DNA from: Carex sylvatica
Taxonomy: Eukaryota; Streptophyta; Magnoliopsida; Poales; Cyperaceae
Assembly: GCA_964058845.1 (NCBI GenBank)
Contig: CAXKVR010000096.1
Coordinates: forward strand, 92,018-156,017
DNA: 64,000 bases
Reading direction: 5' to 3'
Positions 10,929 to 20,540 of this stretch are shown here, piece after piece (position 1 is the stretch's first letter; every line of letters begins with the position of its first letter). The position numbers were made by a program, and so were the translations under genes. The notes below the pieces were generated by a model. The model did not search any database. It was not told the DNA's origin and saw only the letters and a program-made list of their open reading frames with translations.

Positions 10929-12306
10929 ATGGCTCCAAAGAAATATGCAGTTTCTAAGGGCAAGAAAAGGGCCCGATTAGGAATTGAGGAAGGTCAAGGT
11001 AGCGGTGCAAATCTTGAACCAAATTTTGAATTTGACCAAACCAATCGGTACTTATTTCGGAATGTAATGAGATATGAGAACTTCATGTTTAATTTCACGA
11101 ATCGGCACTTAGCGGATGTTACTATTTTACTAAGTCATCTGTTACCTTTCGTCAGCCCGAAGACGATCAAATCATTGAATTTATAAACTATTGGAGTTGG
11201 AAATCAATTTTGACCGCTTGTGAATCATATACCGACATCCTTACATGACGAACCTTCTATGCCAATCTTATATGCAAGAAAAACTCATTTTATCTTACCA
11301 CTTGGTTTTGCAGGCAAGAGATTCATCTCTCCTTTGAGAATGTGACCGAATTGCTTGATTTACCGAATGAGAGTGAGGAAACCGACCTCTTAAGGGGTTG
11401 GACTCAATTGGCCATGGATACGACCGTTAATTACAAGAAATAGTTTGACCGTAACAACATCGATGGTGCTCCAGTCTATGTCTCTCATCTTCCATCCATG
11501 CATAGACTGCTATTCCTTTTTGTAAATAACATTCTCGTTCCAAAAGCCACAATCAAAACCAATCTTAAATGAGGACCAATGTACTATTTACGCTACCTCA
11601 TTCAAAAGAATGACAAACGCTTCAACATCCCATATATCATCCTTCGCCACATGCAAAGTGTCTTTGGAAGCAAGGTGACTCACTTACCATATGCCAACCT
11701 CATCCATAAAATTATTCGGGCAATTGGTATTGAAATACCATCGGACCAACACTTCTTATTTTCGATTAACTTGGTTACTCAATTGACTAAGATATGTTGG
11801 GTTCTAGTTACCGCCAGTTTGGATCTAATGCGCTACGCTCCCGATCAACGGGATATAAATCGGTGGATAAATAGCCAAGATGCTCTTTCAAATCAATATT
11901 GGGATCCCGAAGAGCAACAACAACAACAACAAGAAAATCCGGCACAAGTTTCACCATATCAAGACCAATTCCCTCAATAATTTTCTATACCGGGCCAATT
12001 TCAACCACCACAAGACTACAAGGCACAAATGGCTTAGATTTGTCAACAATTGTACGCTCAACGGATGGAAAGTCAAGAAATGAGAAATAAAATGAGGAAT
12101 GAAATGAGAAACATACGAAATCAAGTCGACCTCAATGCAAGAAACATTGGCTTACTCCGTGAGTCACAATCGAGTATCACATCTTGATTCATAGTGGTGT
12201 ATGGTGTTGCTTCAAGCCCCTCAGGACCTTCACCCCAACATCAACAAGACGACAACAATGAAGAAGAAGAAGAGGAACCTCAGGTCGAGGGTCAATCCGA
12301 TCAATA
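10929..12306 (+). pseudogene. Env-like / plant-transposon-protein frame after pol
   Basis: The start at 10929 (MAPKKYAVSKGKKRARLG) gives a basic N-terminus. Further pieces in several frames include SEETDLLRGWTQLAMD, VYVSHLPSMHRLLFLFVNN, MYYLRYLIQKNDKRFNIPY, a Gln run (about 11918-11935), PYQDQFPQ and a Glu-rich end. This resembles the extra ORF found after pol in SIRE-like Copia elements and the putative plant transposon protein domain in genome annotations. No clear signal peptide or fusion segment is seen, so the 'env' label is positional. Several stops make it a pseudogene. Confidence 0.6.
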
Positions 12307-13053
12307 AGGCAACGAGTAGCAAAATTTAATTTTAATTCAATGAACTTTAAATTTAATTTGCTAGTTTGGTTACAATGAACTCTAATTCTATTAGTTGCAT
12401 GTTTAAATTTGGACGTTAATTAGGTTTAAATTGTAATTTGAATTGTTTAAATTGCTTGTGTTGGTTAAATTTGATGAATTTTGAAATTATCAAGGAGTAA
12501 ATTGCTAATTTGTAGGATTTTATGAATTGATGATTTAATAGGGATTTAAATACAAAAATATCATTTGCTTGATATGTGTGAATTGCTATGTCTTGAAAAT
12601 TCGTTTATTGATGTTGATATGTATAAGATGTAGGAATTTATATGACATGTATAAATTGATAATTTGTCAAGGGTTACATTGCAAAATCTTGAAATCTTGA
12701 CAAGTTATATGATGTGTTGAAAAACATAAAATGAATTGACTTGTGTGCATTATGAAATGCATGAATTGATTTAACTATTGACAATCACGTAAATTGTTAC
12801 AGTAAACCCTCAATTATATTTCACTTGTGATTTATCGGTATTGTATTGTTAAATTGAAAGGGAGTGCATATTTTGAGGGGGCACTTTTAAAATGTGCTAA
12901 TTTTACTACCTTTCGTCGATTTTCAAAAGGGAAAGAAATTGGTACCAATTGATAGACATGCAAAATAACAATTGGATAAACCAAATTGAAAAAAAATTGA
13001 TTTATGCACTTACTCGAATTGTATGTTTTTACAAATCGTCAAAACGGGGAGAT
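12307..13053. other. 3' untranslated part of the SIRE-like element with polypurine stretch
   Basis: AT-rich, no ORF. It ends in AAAACGGGGAGAT just before the LTR start, which serves as the candidate polypurine tract (13041-13053). Confidence 0.6.
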
Positions 13054-13806
13054 TGTTGTTCGAGCAATAATCTTATTTGTCTATTTGACTAATTTGCAAA
13101 AACATACAATTATTGAATTTTATGATTTCTTCTATTTCTTGAAAGATATGTAGGTTCAAGTCAAATGAAATTGTATTATGGAATACTTGAATTGAAGAAA
13201 TTATGAATACACTTATTAAGAATTCAAATTGTAAAATCAGAAGCTTGGTAAAGTAAGTTTGAGGCTGTTTAAACAGGAATCAAATGTTGGTAATATTTGT
13301 AAAACGTTGTAACGATTTAGGCCTGTCAAAAACGCTGAAGAAACAGTTAATCAAACTCAGAAAACAAATTAAAACGTTATAACGTTTTTCACAAAATAGT
13401 GTAACGTTTTAGGAATATCATAACTGCTGAAGCACAACTGTGCAAAATCAATATGAAATATTACAACGTTTTTAGAACCGTTGTAACGTTTTATAAATGT
13501 CAGAACTGGTCAAACACAACTGTGCAGAATCAATATGAAACGTTACAACGTTTTACAACCGTTGTAATGTTTTACTAATGTCAGAACTGCTGAAGCACAG
13601 CTGTACATAATTTACTTGAAACGTTGCAACGTTTTACAACCGTTGTAACGTTTTAAGAATGTCAGAGCCTTAAGCACAGCTATATTAGAATTCAAAATTC
13701 AAACAAACGTTGTAACGTTTATCAAATTTATCTAAACTCTTATATTTACTTTTAATTGCGATTATTTTCTGTTTTTAGAGCAATTAGTGGTGCTCCTAAT
13801 TCAACA
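13054..13806 (+). mobile_element. 3' LTR of the SIRE-like element, internally deleted
   Basis: Starts TGTTGTTCGAGC right after the polypurine stretch and ends CTAATTCAACA. The final roughly 85 bp match the 5' LTR end, but the block at 4874-5290 of the 5' LTR is missing. The breakpoint lies at a shared TCAAATTT. The 3' LTR instead shows an AACGTT repeat array immediately before the breakpoint. Confidence 0.8.
13280..13720. repeat. Array of hairpin-forming AACGTT units, about 80 bp period
   Basis: At least three units of about 80 bp (starting near 13456, 13537 and 13618) share GAAACGTTACAACG, a loop TTTTACAAC, CGTTGTAACGTT, then TCAGA and GCACA(A/G)CTGT. The two arms form a 12-bp stem with one mismatch in each of the better copies (13539-13571 and 13620-13652). 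A perfect 18-bp palindrome AAAACGTTATAACGTTTT lies at 13371-13388. Confidence 0.85.
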
Positions 13807-14719
13807 TTACGTTCCGCCTGGGCTTAATCTTTATCTTTTACTAAAAAAAATTGCGATTTAGTTTAGGGGTATATCATTTTGAAAGGAAAAAAAGAACGAT
13901 TGATATTTTTTATTATGGAAGATAACAAAAATAATTACGTAATAAAAAGGTCAACTGAATATTTTTAAGCTGTAAAATTGGACCTGAATTGGAAACCTGT
14001 AGACCCAAAATATTAACGGGCTATATCCACATAGTCCATCGTCTTATTAAAGCCTGCGCCAAGTTAACTCATCGAAATAGATTGCAAATGGATACGTCCA
14101 CTTATCAAGATAACACAGTACCCAATCCAACAAGTGAATCTTTCTTTGACACTAATTCGAATCATCTAAGAGCGTGCTCCAGACGAAGAGAGGCAGAGGG
14201 AAAGAATGATAAATTTTCTGTGCAGAGAGAAAAACTTTCTAAATTTGATCAGTTCAGATCGACTTACCTACTCCAGAAGAGGAGAATCAGAGAGGGGGCG
14301 CGCACTGTTCGGAAGGGAGAAACAAGATAAATTTTGACAAAATCTGTCACCCTCAAATCGGAGTGTAAGTTTTACTGTTCCGAGGGTATGCTACTCCCGT
14401 CATCTCGTCCCCTTCCTTTCCTTTAATGAGATTTTTTCTCTGATATTGGAGCACACCCTAAGGTAACAAAATATTTATGTTTGGATCTGGACTGTCAATT
14501 AAAATCCGCACGACTATTAAAGCTGTCCGTGTGTTCCACCTCGAACAGGATTGTCCCGGATTCGGATCAGACGGCGGTGATTCTAGGTGACCCTGGCACC
14601 CAGCGCAACAAAATAAGTAAACAAAATAATAATAATTGAATATATACACGAGCACCTGTGTCCTTCGGTTTTCGCCCTTTACGTCATCTCTTTCGTCTCT
14701 CAGCCGCTAGTCCCACTCG
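13807..14719. other. Intergenic and promoter-side DNA of the UBA2 gene
   Basis: No credible ORF; a 113-codon open frame at 13989-14330 has no recognisable domain. From 14456, CTAAGGTAACAAAATATTTATGTTTGGATC resembles the left end of the small MITE at 54708, so a decayed relative may lie here; its other end is not found. Confidence 0.45.
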
Positions 14720-14734
14720 AACCCTAACCCTAAC
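14720..14734 (+). promoter_or_regulatory. Telo-box-like motif in the UBA2 leader
   Basis: AACCCTAACCCTAAC, two telomere-type repeats, 23 bp before the start codon. Telo-boxes (AAACCCTAA) are common near the transcription start of plant translation and RNA-binding protein genes. Function here is inferred. Confidence 0.5.
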
Positions 14735-14757
14735 TCCGATCTCCTTTGTATTTCGCC

Positions 14758-16413
14758 ATGGCGAAGAAGCGAAAGCTCGCCGGAGGCGCCTCCACCCCGG
14801 CTGTCCAACAGCCAGCAATTAAAACCGAGCATAAGGAAGAGCCCGTCGAGGAAGCCGAACCGAGCGTACCGGTAAAACAGGAACTAGTAGAGGCCGAGGA
14901 GAATAATGAAGAGATGAACGATGACTCGGCCGTAGCTCAAGGTAATGCCAGATCTGGTCTTATTTGTTCTTGAATTTCAGTTTTTGCAAAAAATGCCATT
15001 GAACAATGGTGTTTTTTGTTTCTGTCAGTCAAAGAAGAGGGTGCTGAAGAAGAAGAAGAAGAAGAAGAAGAAGAAGAAGAAGAAGCAGCAGAAGCGGAAG
15101 CGGAAGCGGAGGCAGAGGATGAGGAGAACAGTCCGGCATCGATCCAGAACATCCTAGAGGCTTTCCCAAAGGATCAGCTGGTGGAATTGTTGCGGGACGC
15201 CGCAATGACCCACCAGAGCGTGTTGGACCAGGTTCGTCAGGCTGCGGATGTAGACCCTGCTCAGAGGAAGGTGTTTGTGCATGGTCTTGGCTGGGACACC
15301 ACCAATGAGGTCCTGACAGCATCTTTTAGCCCCTTTGGTGAAATTGAAGATCTAAAGGTAGGACCTTTGAGAAACATTCTAAGAAGAATTTAGTATACGT
15401 TGGTTTCAGTTAATGCTGCCTGTTCTTAACCAGTGTCTAGAAATTTTCCACCAGCATACATACATACCAGTACAAAATAAACCCTGTATTACAACCTGTG
15501 CAGTGCAATAGTATTAAGTGTGCAGCAGAATATAGCAAAATTAAGGACTGGAGCAGAACTTAATTTATTACTCCTGCAGGTAGTTATGGATAAAAACACT
15601 GGCAAGTGCAAGGGCTATGGGTTTGTCCTCTTCAGAAGGCGAAGTGGTGCCAAAAATGCTCTGAAAGAACCTCAGAAAAAAATCGGGAACCGCATGGCTG
15701 CGTGTCAGCTGGCATCCTTAGGGCCAGTACCGACTAGTGCCCCTGCACCCACTGGTCAGTCTCCTTCAGTCTCGGAGTACACCCAGCGCAAGATCTTCGT
15801 AAGCAATGTGGGTCCTGATGTTGACCCACAGAAACTATTGCAGTTCTTTGCTAAATTTGGAGAGATCGAAGAGGGCCCACTAGGTCTCGACAAAGCCACT
15901 GGAAAACCTAAGGGGTTCGCCTTGTTTGTTTACAAATCTGTTGAGAGTGCAAAAAAGGCATTAGCAGAGCCTCATAAGAAGTTTGAAGGGGAGATGCTGC
16001 ATTGTCAGAGGGCAATTGATGGCCCACGTCCTGGCAAATCTGGGTTCACGAAAAACTTAGGTCCCGGGTTTCAGGGCAGAAACAACCCAAATCAGGTCTA
16101 CGGAGGTGGGGTTCCCGGTGCACAGGTGGTTGCACCAGCTGGTCTGCCAGGCCCAGGCAAGGGTCATTTAATTGCTCCAGCAGGACCCACTGTGCAGGTG
16201 CCTGCGCCTGCTGTAGCTGCGCCAGGACTGAACCCTGCTCTCGGCCAAGCTCTGACAGCCTTCCTAGCGACTCAATTGGGGGCACTGGGACAGGGTGGAG
16301 CTGCTGGTGGTCCACCACAGGGCTATGGATACGGTGCACCAGGCGGTCCATATGGTGGTCCACCGCAAGGAGGACCTGGAAGAGGGGGTGGTGGCTACAT
16401 GGGTGGTATTTAG
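14758..16413 (+). CDS. UBA2: UBA2-type RNA-binding protein with two RRMs
   Basis: Three exons, 14758-14941, 15029-15357 and 15580-16413, join in frame to 448 residues. Start: ATG at 14758 in GCCATGGCG, followed by MAKKRKLAGG, a basic nuclear-type start. An acidic stretch with 13 Glu (about 68-80) precedes the conserved leader QLVELLRDAA. RRM1 spans about 141-220 (RNP2 VFVHGL, RNP1 KGYGFVLF) and RRM2 about 241-320 (KIFVSN, KGFALFVY). A Gly/Pro/Gln-rich tail ends YMGGI. The wording EIEEGPLGLDKATGKPKGFALFVYK is characteristic of UBP1-associated proteins 2a-c, nuclear proteins that bind U-rich 3' UTRs and act in mRNA turnover and ABA/wound responses. Length is close to the about 480 of Arabidopsis UBA2A. 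No defects seen. Which of UBA2A/B/C it is cannot be decided. Confidence 0.93.
15046..15084 (+). repeat. Coding (GAA)13 microsatellite
   Basis: Thirteen uninterrupted GAA codons give a poly-Glu run in exon 2 of the UBA2 gene, followed by an Ala/Glu alternation. It probably varies in length between individuals. Confidence 0.9.
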
Positions 16414-18603
16414 GTGAGATCAAGGTAAGAAAATCCATTCTAGTTATATTATCTTCTTGTCTGTTTCTAAGAGGAAATGCATGTCCAATTAACCAGTTGA
16501 TGCACCCTCGTTAGGAAGGAATTTCCTGTGTATAATGCTTCTTGGGGTGACCTTAGTCTGAGCTTGGTATTTGGGGGAATTACTGCAGTCTGGTTGCTTT
16601 TGTGACCACATCCTATAGATGATAAAAGTGACACATTAAATTTTCACGGCTTTGAGATTTTCATTGCCACTCATCATGCAAAGTGTCTCTTTTTTTTTCC
16701 AAAAAAAAATATAACAAAAAGAAAACAGACCTCATGTTGTTGGATTTGAGTTAGGTATCTCCTTAGGAGATGGAACTTTCAGTTTATGTACTGGTACTTA
16801 ATTTTAATAAATGACCTGGTTAGTGGGTGGTTTTGATAAAATTTTGCAAATAATGTGGTTATTTCTTTTGAGTAAAATCCATCTATATTGTGAAACTTTT
16901 GCTTTGACTTTCACCTCTTATTCAAAATATGCTTCTCATTTTCTAGAAGCTTCCATGTTTGTCAATTTTTGAGTAAAATCAATCTATATTGGTATTTAAC
17001 TCTTTTAAAACAATAGACCAAACAGTTCCATCAAGCCCAAATATTCATGAAGAGATAAATTTGGAGGGCCAAGTATTTTTCTCATTTACAACAATGCTTT
17101 TGGCAAATTTCAGGCAAAATTTTGGATGCACATGTTTATTACAACAGCTTTTTTTAATTACTTTGCAGATTATAATCTAGCTGCTTTTATGTATTTGGAG
17201 AGAATTTTAAGAAGTGCTGCCTCTGTGCCTTTCATAAAACTTTTAAGCTTTACATGGTCATTATTACTCATTATTGTCATAAAGCTTAGGTTTTTCTAAT
17301 GTGCTTTAATAGCAAGTATTTTTTTCATTGTAAATTGTTGGTCAAATTGTCTAGAAAGGCCCTTTTATTGCAAGGCAACTGTAAAAGAACTCCATGGATT
17401 TCTGTTATTTGTGATGCTATTGTCGAGAGATGCATTTTTAAGATTTTAAATTCAATCTTGTTTAAAAGCATCCTTTTCTTCTTTTATCAGTGATGTTGAA
17501 TATGTTTGTTACAAATTATGTTTTGTTCTGCAACGCCAAATTTTTCTTTAACTTAGTTTTTAAACTTTTTCATATGATCTAACCAGTGTTGATCAACCCA
17601 CCCATTCTTGACACAAGGTCGAACTAGTGTTCAGTATATTGTAATGTGGATTTCTTTTTAAGTTCCAGACAAGTTTCATTTGCTTTAAAGTACTCTTAAC
17701 TCCTGTTTTAATGAAGTGCAAAACAAAGTCTGTTTGTGATCACAAAAACCTCCTTGTCCTCTTTGTCGTCTGTAGACATTTAGTTTGACTCTATTACTGG
17801 TATATTCTGGGCTATTAGATTTTTCCTTTTCGTTTTGTTCTCTTTAATTTCGATGGCTTAGTATCATACAAGGCACAGTCAAAGATAGGGTAGGCGTAAC
17901 CAGAACAACACTCTTTTCCAGGGGCATGTTGTGAGGGGCCATAGAAGGAAGGAAAGATGTAACCAGAACATTCTTATTCTTGAAAAACATACATTTTATT
18001 TCAATTTAGCATCCAACTGTCTAATACAAATACTTTGTTATTTATTCAACCTGGGGTGTGGTGTGCTTGGCTTTGTTGGAGTATGTTGTAGTTGTGGTGG
18101 AATGTAGGTTTCTGCATTTTCTTGCTTTTCTGGGTAAATTTTGCACTCTTGTGCCATTTTGCATGAGTCTGTTACAACTTCTTTATGGAAAAGGTTGTTT
18201 TCTGCGTGGCTTTTGACTTGTTTAGATTTGTACCGTCCTTCACTAGCAGGAGCCTGGGTCATGAGGTAATGCTGTTTGCATTTCTCATCATAAAATTTGG
18301 TAACTCTCAGTTGAATTATGGAAAAAATGGTGTTGCTGTAGAGTTGTTATTGTAATAGAAAATTATATACAGTTCTCTATCAGTGTAACATTTTCATCTT
18401 GGAAGATTGCAAACTTGTGTAATTGTAGGAAGTTTTGTGCACATGTAAAGCAAACAGCTTATCTTGCGACTCGTGAGTACTTGGTTATTGACTTTTTGTA
18501 ACATGAAAAATGAAAGCACTTGCATGTACATATTCCTTTTGCATGTTAGAACGGTGGAACTGGCATGTTAGATCTACTTTTGCATGTAAGGGTTTCCAAT
18601 AAA
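16414..18603 (+). other. Probable 3' UTR of UBA2 with intron potential
   Basis: Directly after the stop lies CAAG/GTAAGA (16421-16429), a strong splice donor, and the following 2 kb is T-rich like plant introns. A canonical AATAAA lies at 18598-18603. A spliced 3' UTR is therefore plausible. The acceptor cannot be fixed by eye, and no ORF in this stretch is credible. Confidence 0.4.
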
Positions 18604-19379
18604 CATCAAAGTACTGCTGAAGTGACCACCTTGTGTCTTATAGAAAGCAACATTGAGTCTCTTATATTCTTCAGTTGTACCCGGCAACCAACAATAGTTG
18701 TAACAAAGTAGCAGGTTTTCTGCCATTCTTTAGTACTATATCTGTATTATATGAGATGTAGTTTTAAGTAATGCCACCGAGGATGCCAACGGTAATTGTA
18801 GGTGATGATCTATTTCTTCTGTGAAAATTGTTTGTCATAATCTAGAGTGCTGAATAGCATCCATATAATAAATGGTTCGTAAACCTAAGATTGAGAGACT
18901 AATTTATATTTAATGACGAGTTTAGGCTTTTACCCGATTGAAACCTTGAGGTGATTTAGGCCGAAATTTTTATTTTTACCATATTCACAAAATAAATAAA
19001 TTAAAGCATTCAAATTTTATTAGAATTCAAAATTCACCTAAGCAGCCAAACTATTTAGTGGCCCTAAAGAATGTGGGTTGCATGGCGGCCCTGCAGTATA
19101 GGGACTTTCAAATGAAATAGCAACATTTTTTTTTTTACAGAAATTTTATTAACAAATTATAAAAATTATTTGGTTGAGTTGAAGTTGGACATGTTTGGAT
19201 TGAGAACAAAAACTTTTTAAACCTTGTTCTCTTTGCCCAAAAAAAAAAATGGGCCGATAAATGATTTGGAGGCCTCTAGGCTAGGGCATCAGGGGCAATT
19301 GGCGGGTTTCAGTCTTTGGGATTGCTAAATAGTTTGACAATCTGTATGAAATTTGAATTCCTACTAAACAAAGGTGTTT
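18604..19379. other. Intergenic DNA, nothing recognised
   Basis: No ORF or complete repeat recognised. CCGAAATTTTTATTTTTACC at 18961 looks like one terminus of the Mutator-like family described at 24269, 44650 and 53705, but no matching second end or 9-bp duplication was found nearby. Confidence 0.4.
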
Positions 19380-20540
19380 TGATATATAATATATAATTAT
19401 TATGTTACATTGTTAATATATTAAATAATTATTATAATAAAGTTGCAATATATTATAGTTATATTGATATATTTATATTATATAATTAGTATCTTATTAA
19501 CAATATATAACTATATAATTAATATTTTATATTGTTAATATATTAAATAATTATTATAGTAATATTATATTATATAATAGTTATTATCAAGCTTCTAAAT
19601 AGCTAGCTATAGCGGTTTTGGACCCAGAAAGCTAAGCTACGGGCTAAAACTGTGCTAATCAAGCTACGGCCGCTATAGCGGTAATAGCGGTCTGCTATAG
19701 CGCGTAGCGACAATAGCGGTCCGCTATGTTACATGGGTTATGATTTTACAAAAAAAAAAATTTCTTTCTTTCTGAAAACATGATTTTGCAATTTTAATGG
19801 GCCTTAATATCTAGATTGGTTTTTTTTACTTTATCAAGCTATATCAATACAATGGAATATGTGCGGGCTATACCGCTATATCAATTAAATTTTGTATCAT
19901 GCATTAATATACGGTAGTAGTATATTTTGAATATAAAATATATCGATAGTTTTTGAATTAGGGATATTTTGAATGACAATTTGAACTTTGTATTAGTTTA
20001 ATATGAATATTCTAACTTCTTAATTAATTTGGTATTTTTTTTTCTTGATGAGACATTTTTACTATTAATAGAAATATAAAATATAATTTTTGAAATAAAA
20101 AAACGCTATTTATAATAGTTTTCGCTATAGCTCCGCTATTCGCTAAAGCTTTTTTTTTTCGTCTTCCCGCTATACCGCTATAAACGCTATTTAGAACCTT
20201 GGTTATTATTAATATATTAATATTTTATAATTAGTATCTTATTGTTAATAATAATTATTGATATATACTTATATAATTAATATCTTATTATTAATATATA
20301 ATTATATAATTAATATCTTAAATTGTTAATATATTAAATAATTATTATAATAATGTTATATAATTAGTATCTTTTAATTAATAATTATTATTAATATATA
20401 ATTATATAACTAATATCTTACATTGTTAATATGTTAAATAATTATTATAATAAGTATATAATGTATTATAACTATTATTAATATATTAATATTATATAAT
20501 TAGTATCTTATCATAAATAATTAACCACTTAGGCTTCTAA
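19380..20540. repeat. AT-rich satellite-like tract
   Basis: Imperfect repeats built from TATAATTA(A/G)TATCTTA and TTGTTAATATATTAAATAATTATTATAATA, almost pure A/T, on both sides of the hAT MITE. The tract was probably continuous before that insertion. Confidence 0.8.
19588..20201. mobile_element. hAT-type MITE, 614 bp, with 8-bp target duplication
   Basis: The left end CAAGCTTCTAAATAGC and the right end GCTATTTAGAACCTTG are inverted repeats. GTTATTAT lies directly outside both (19580-19587 and 20202-20209), the 8-bp duplication typical of hAT elements. CTATAGCGGT motifs cluster near both ends (19605-19730, 20105-20190) as subterminal repeats. No transposase. A related end occurs at 52705. Confidence 0.85.

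Larger units (their letters stand above)
4874..13806 (+). mobile_element. SIRE/Maximus-like Copia retrotransposon with env-like frame, decayed
   Basis: Order on the plus strand: truncated 5' LTR, primer-binding site, Gag with coiled coil and knuckle, protease, remnant of the integrase tail, reverse transcriptase, RNase H, an extra env-like frame, polypurine stretch and 3' LTR. The extra frame after pol and the multi-part acidic and coiled-coil Gag are features of the SIRE/Maximus lineage. Many stops, a frameshift inside reverse transcriptase and loss of the integrase core make it non-autonomous. The left end of its 5' LTR appears to be cut off by the Angela-like insertion at 4873. Confidence 0.85.

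Noticed and set aside
13280..13720. CRISPR-like array of hairpin repeats
   Set aside because: About 80-bp units are tandem throughout and lie inside a plant LTR.
13989..14330. 113-codon ORF upstream of UBA2
   Set aside because: No domain, unusual composition, and it lies between an LTR and a promoter.
15029..15322. Leu-rich minus-strand frame
   Set aside because: Antisense shadow of the GAA repeat and RRM exon of the UBA2 gene.
16046..16438. His/Pro-rich minus-strand frame
   Set aside because: Antisense shadow of the Gly/Pro-rich tail of the UBA2 gene.
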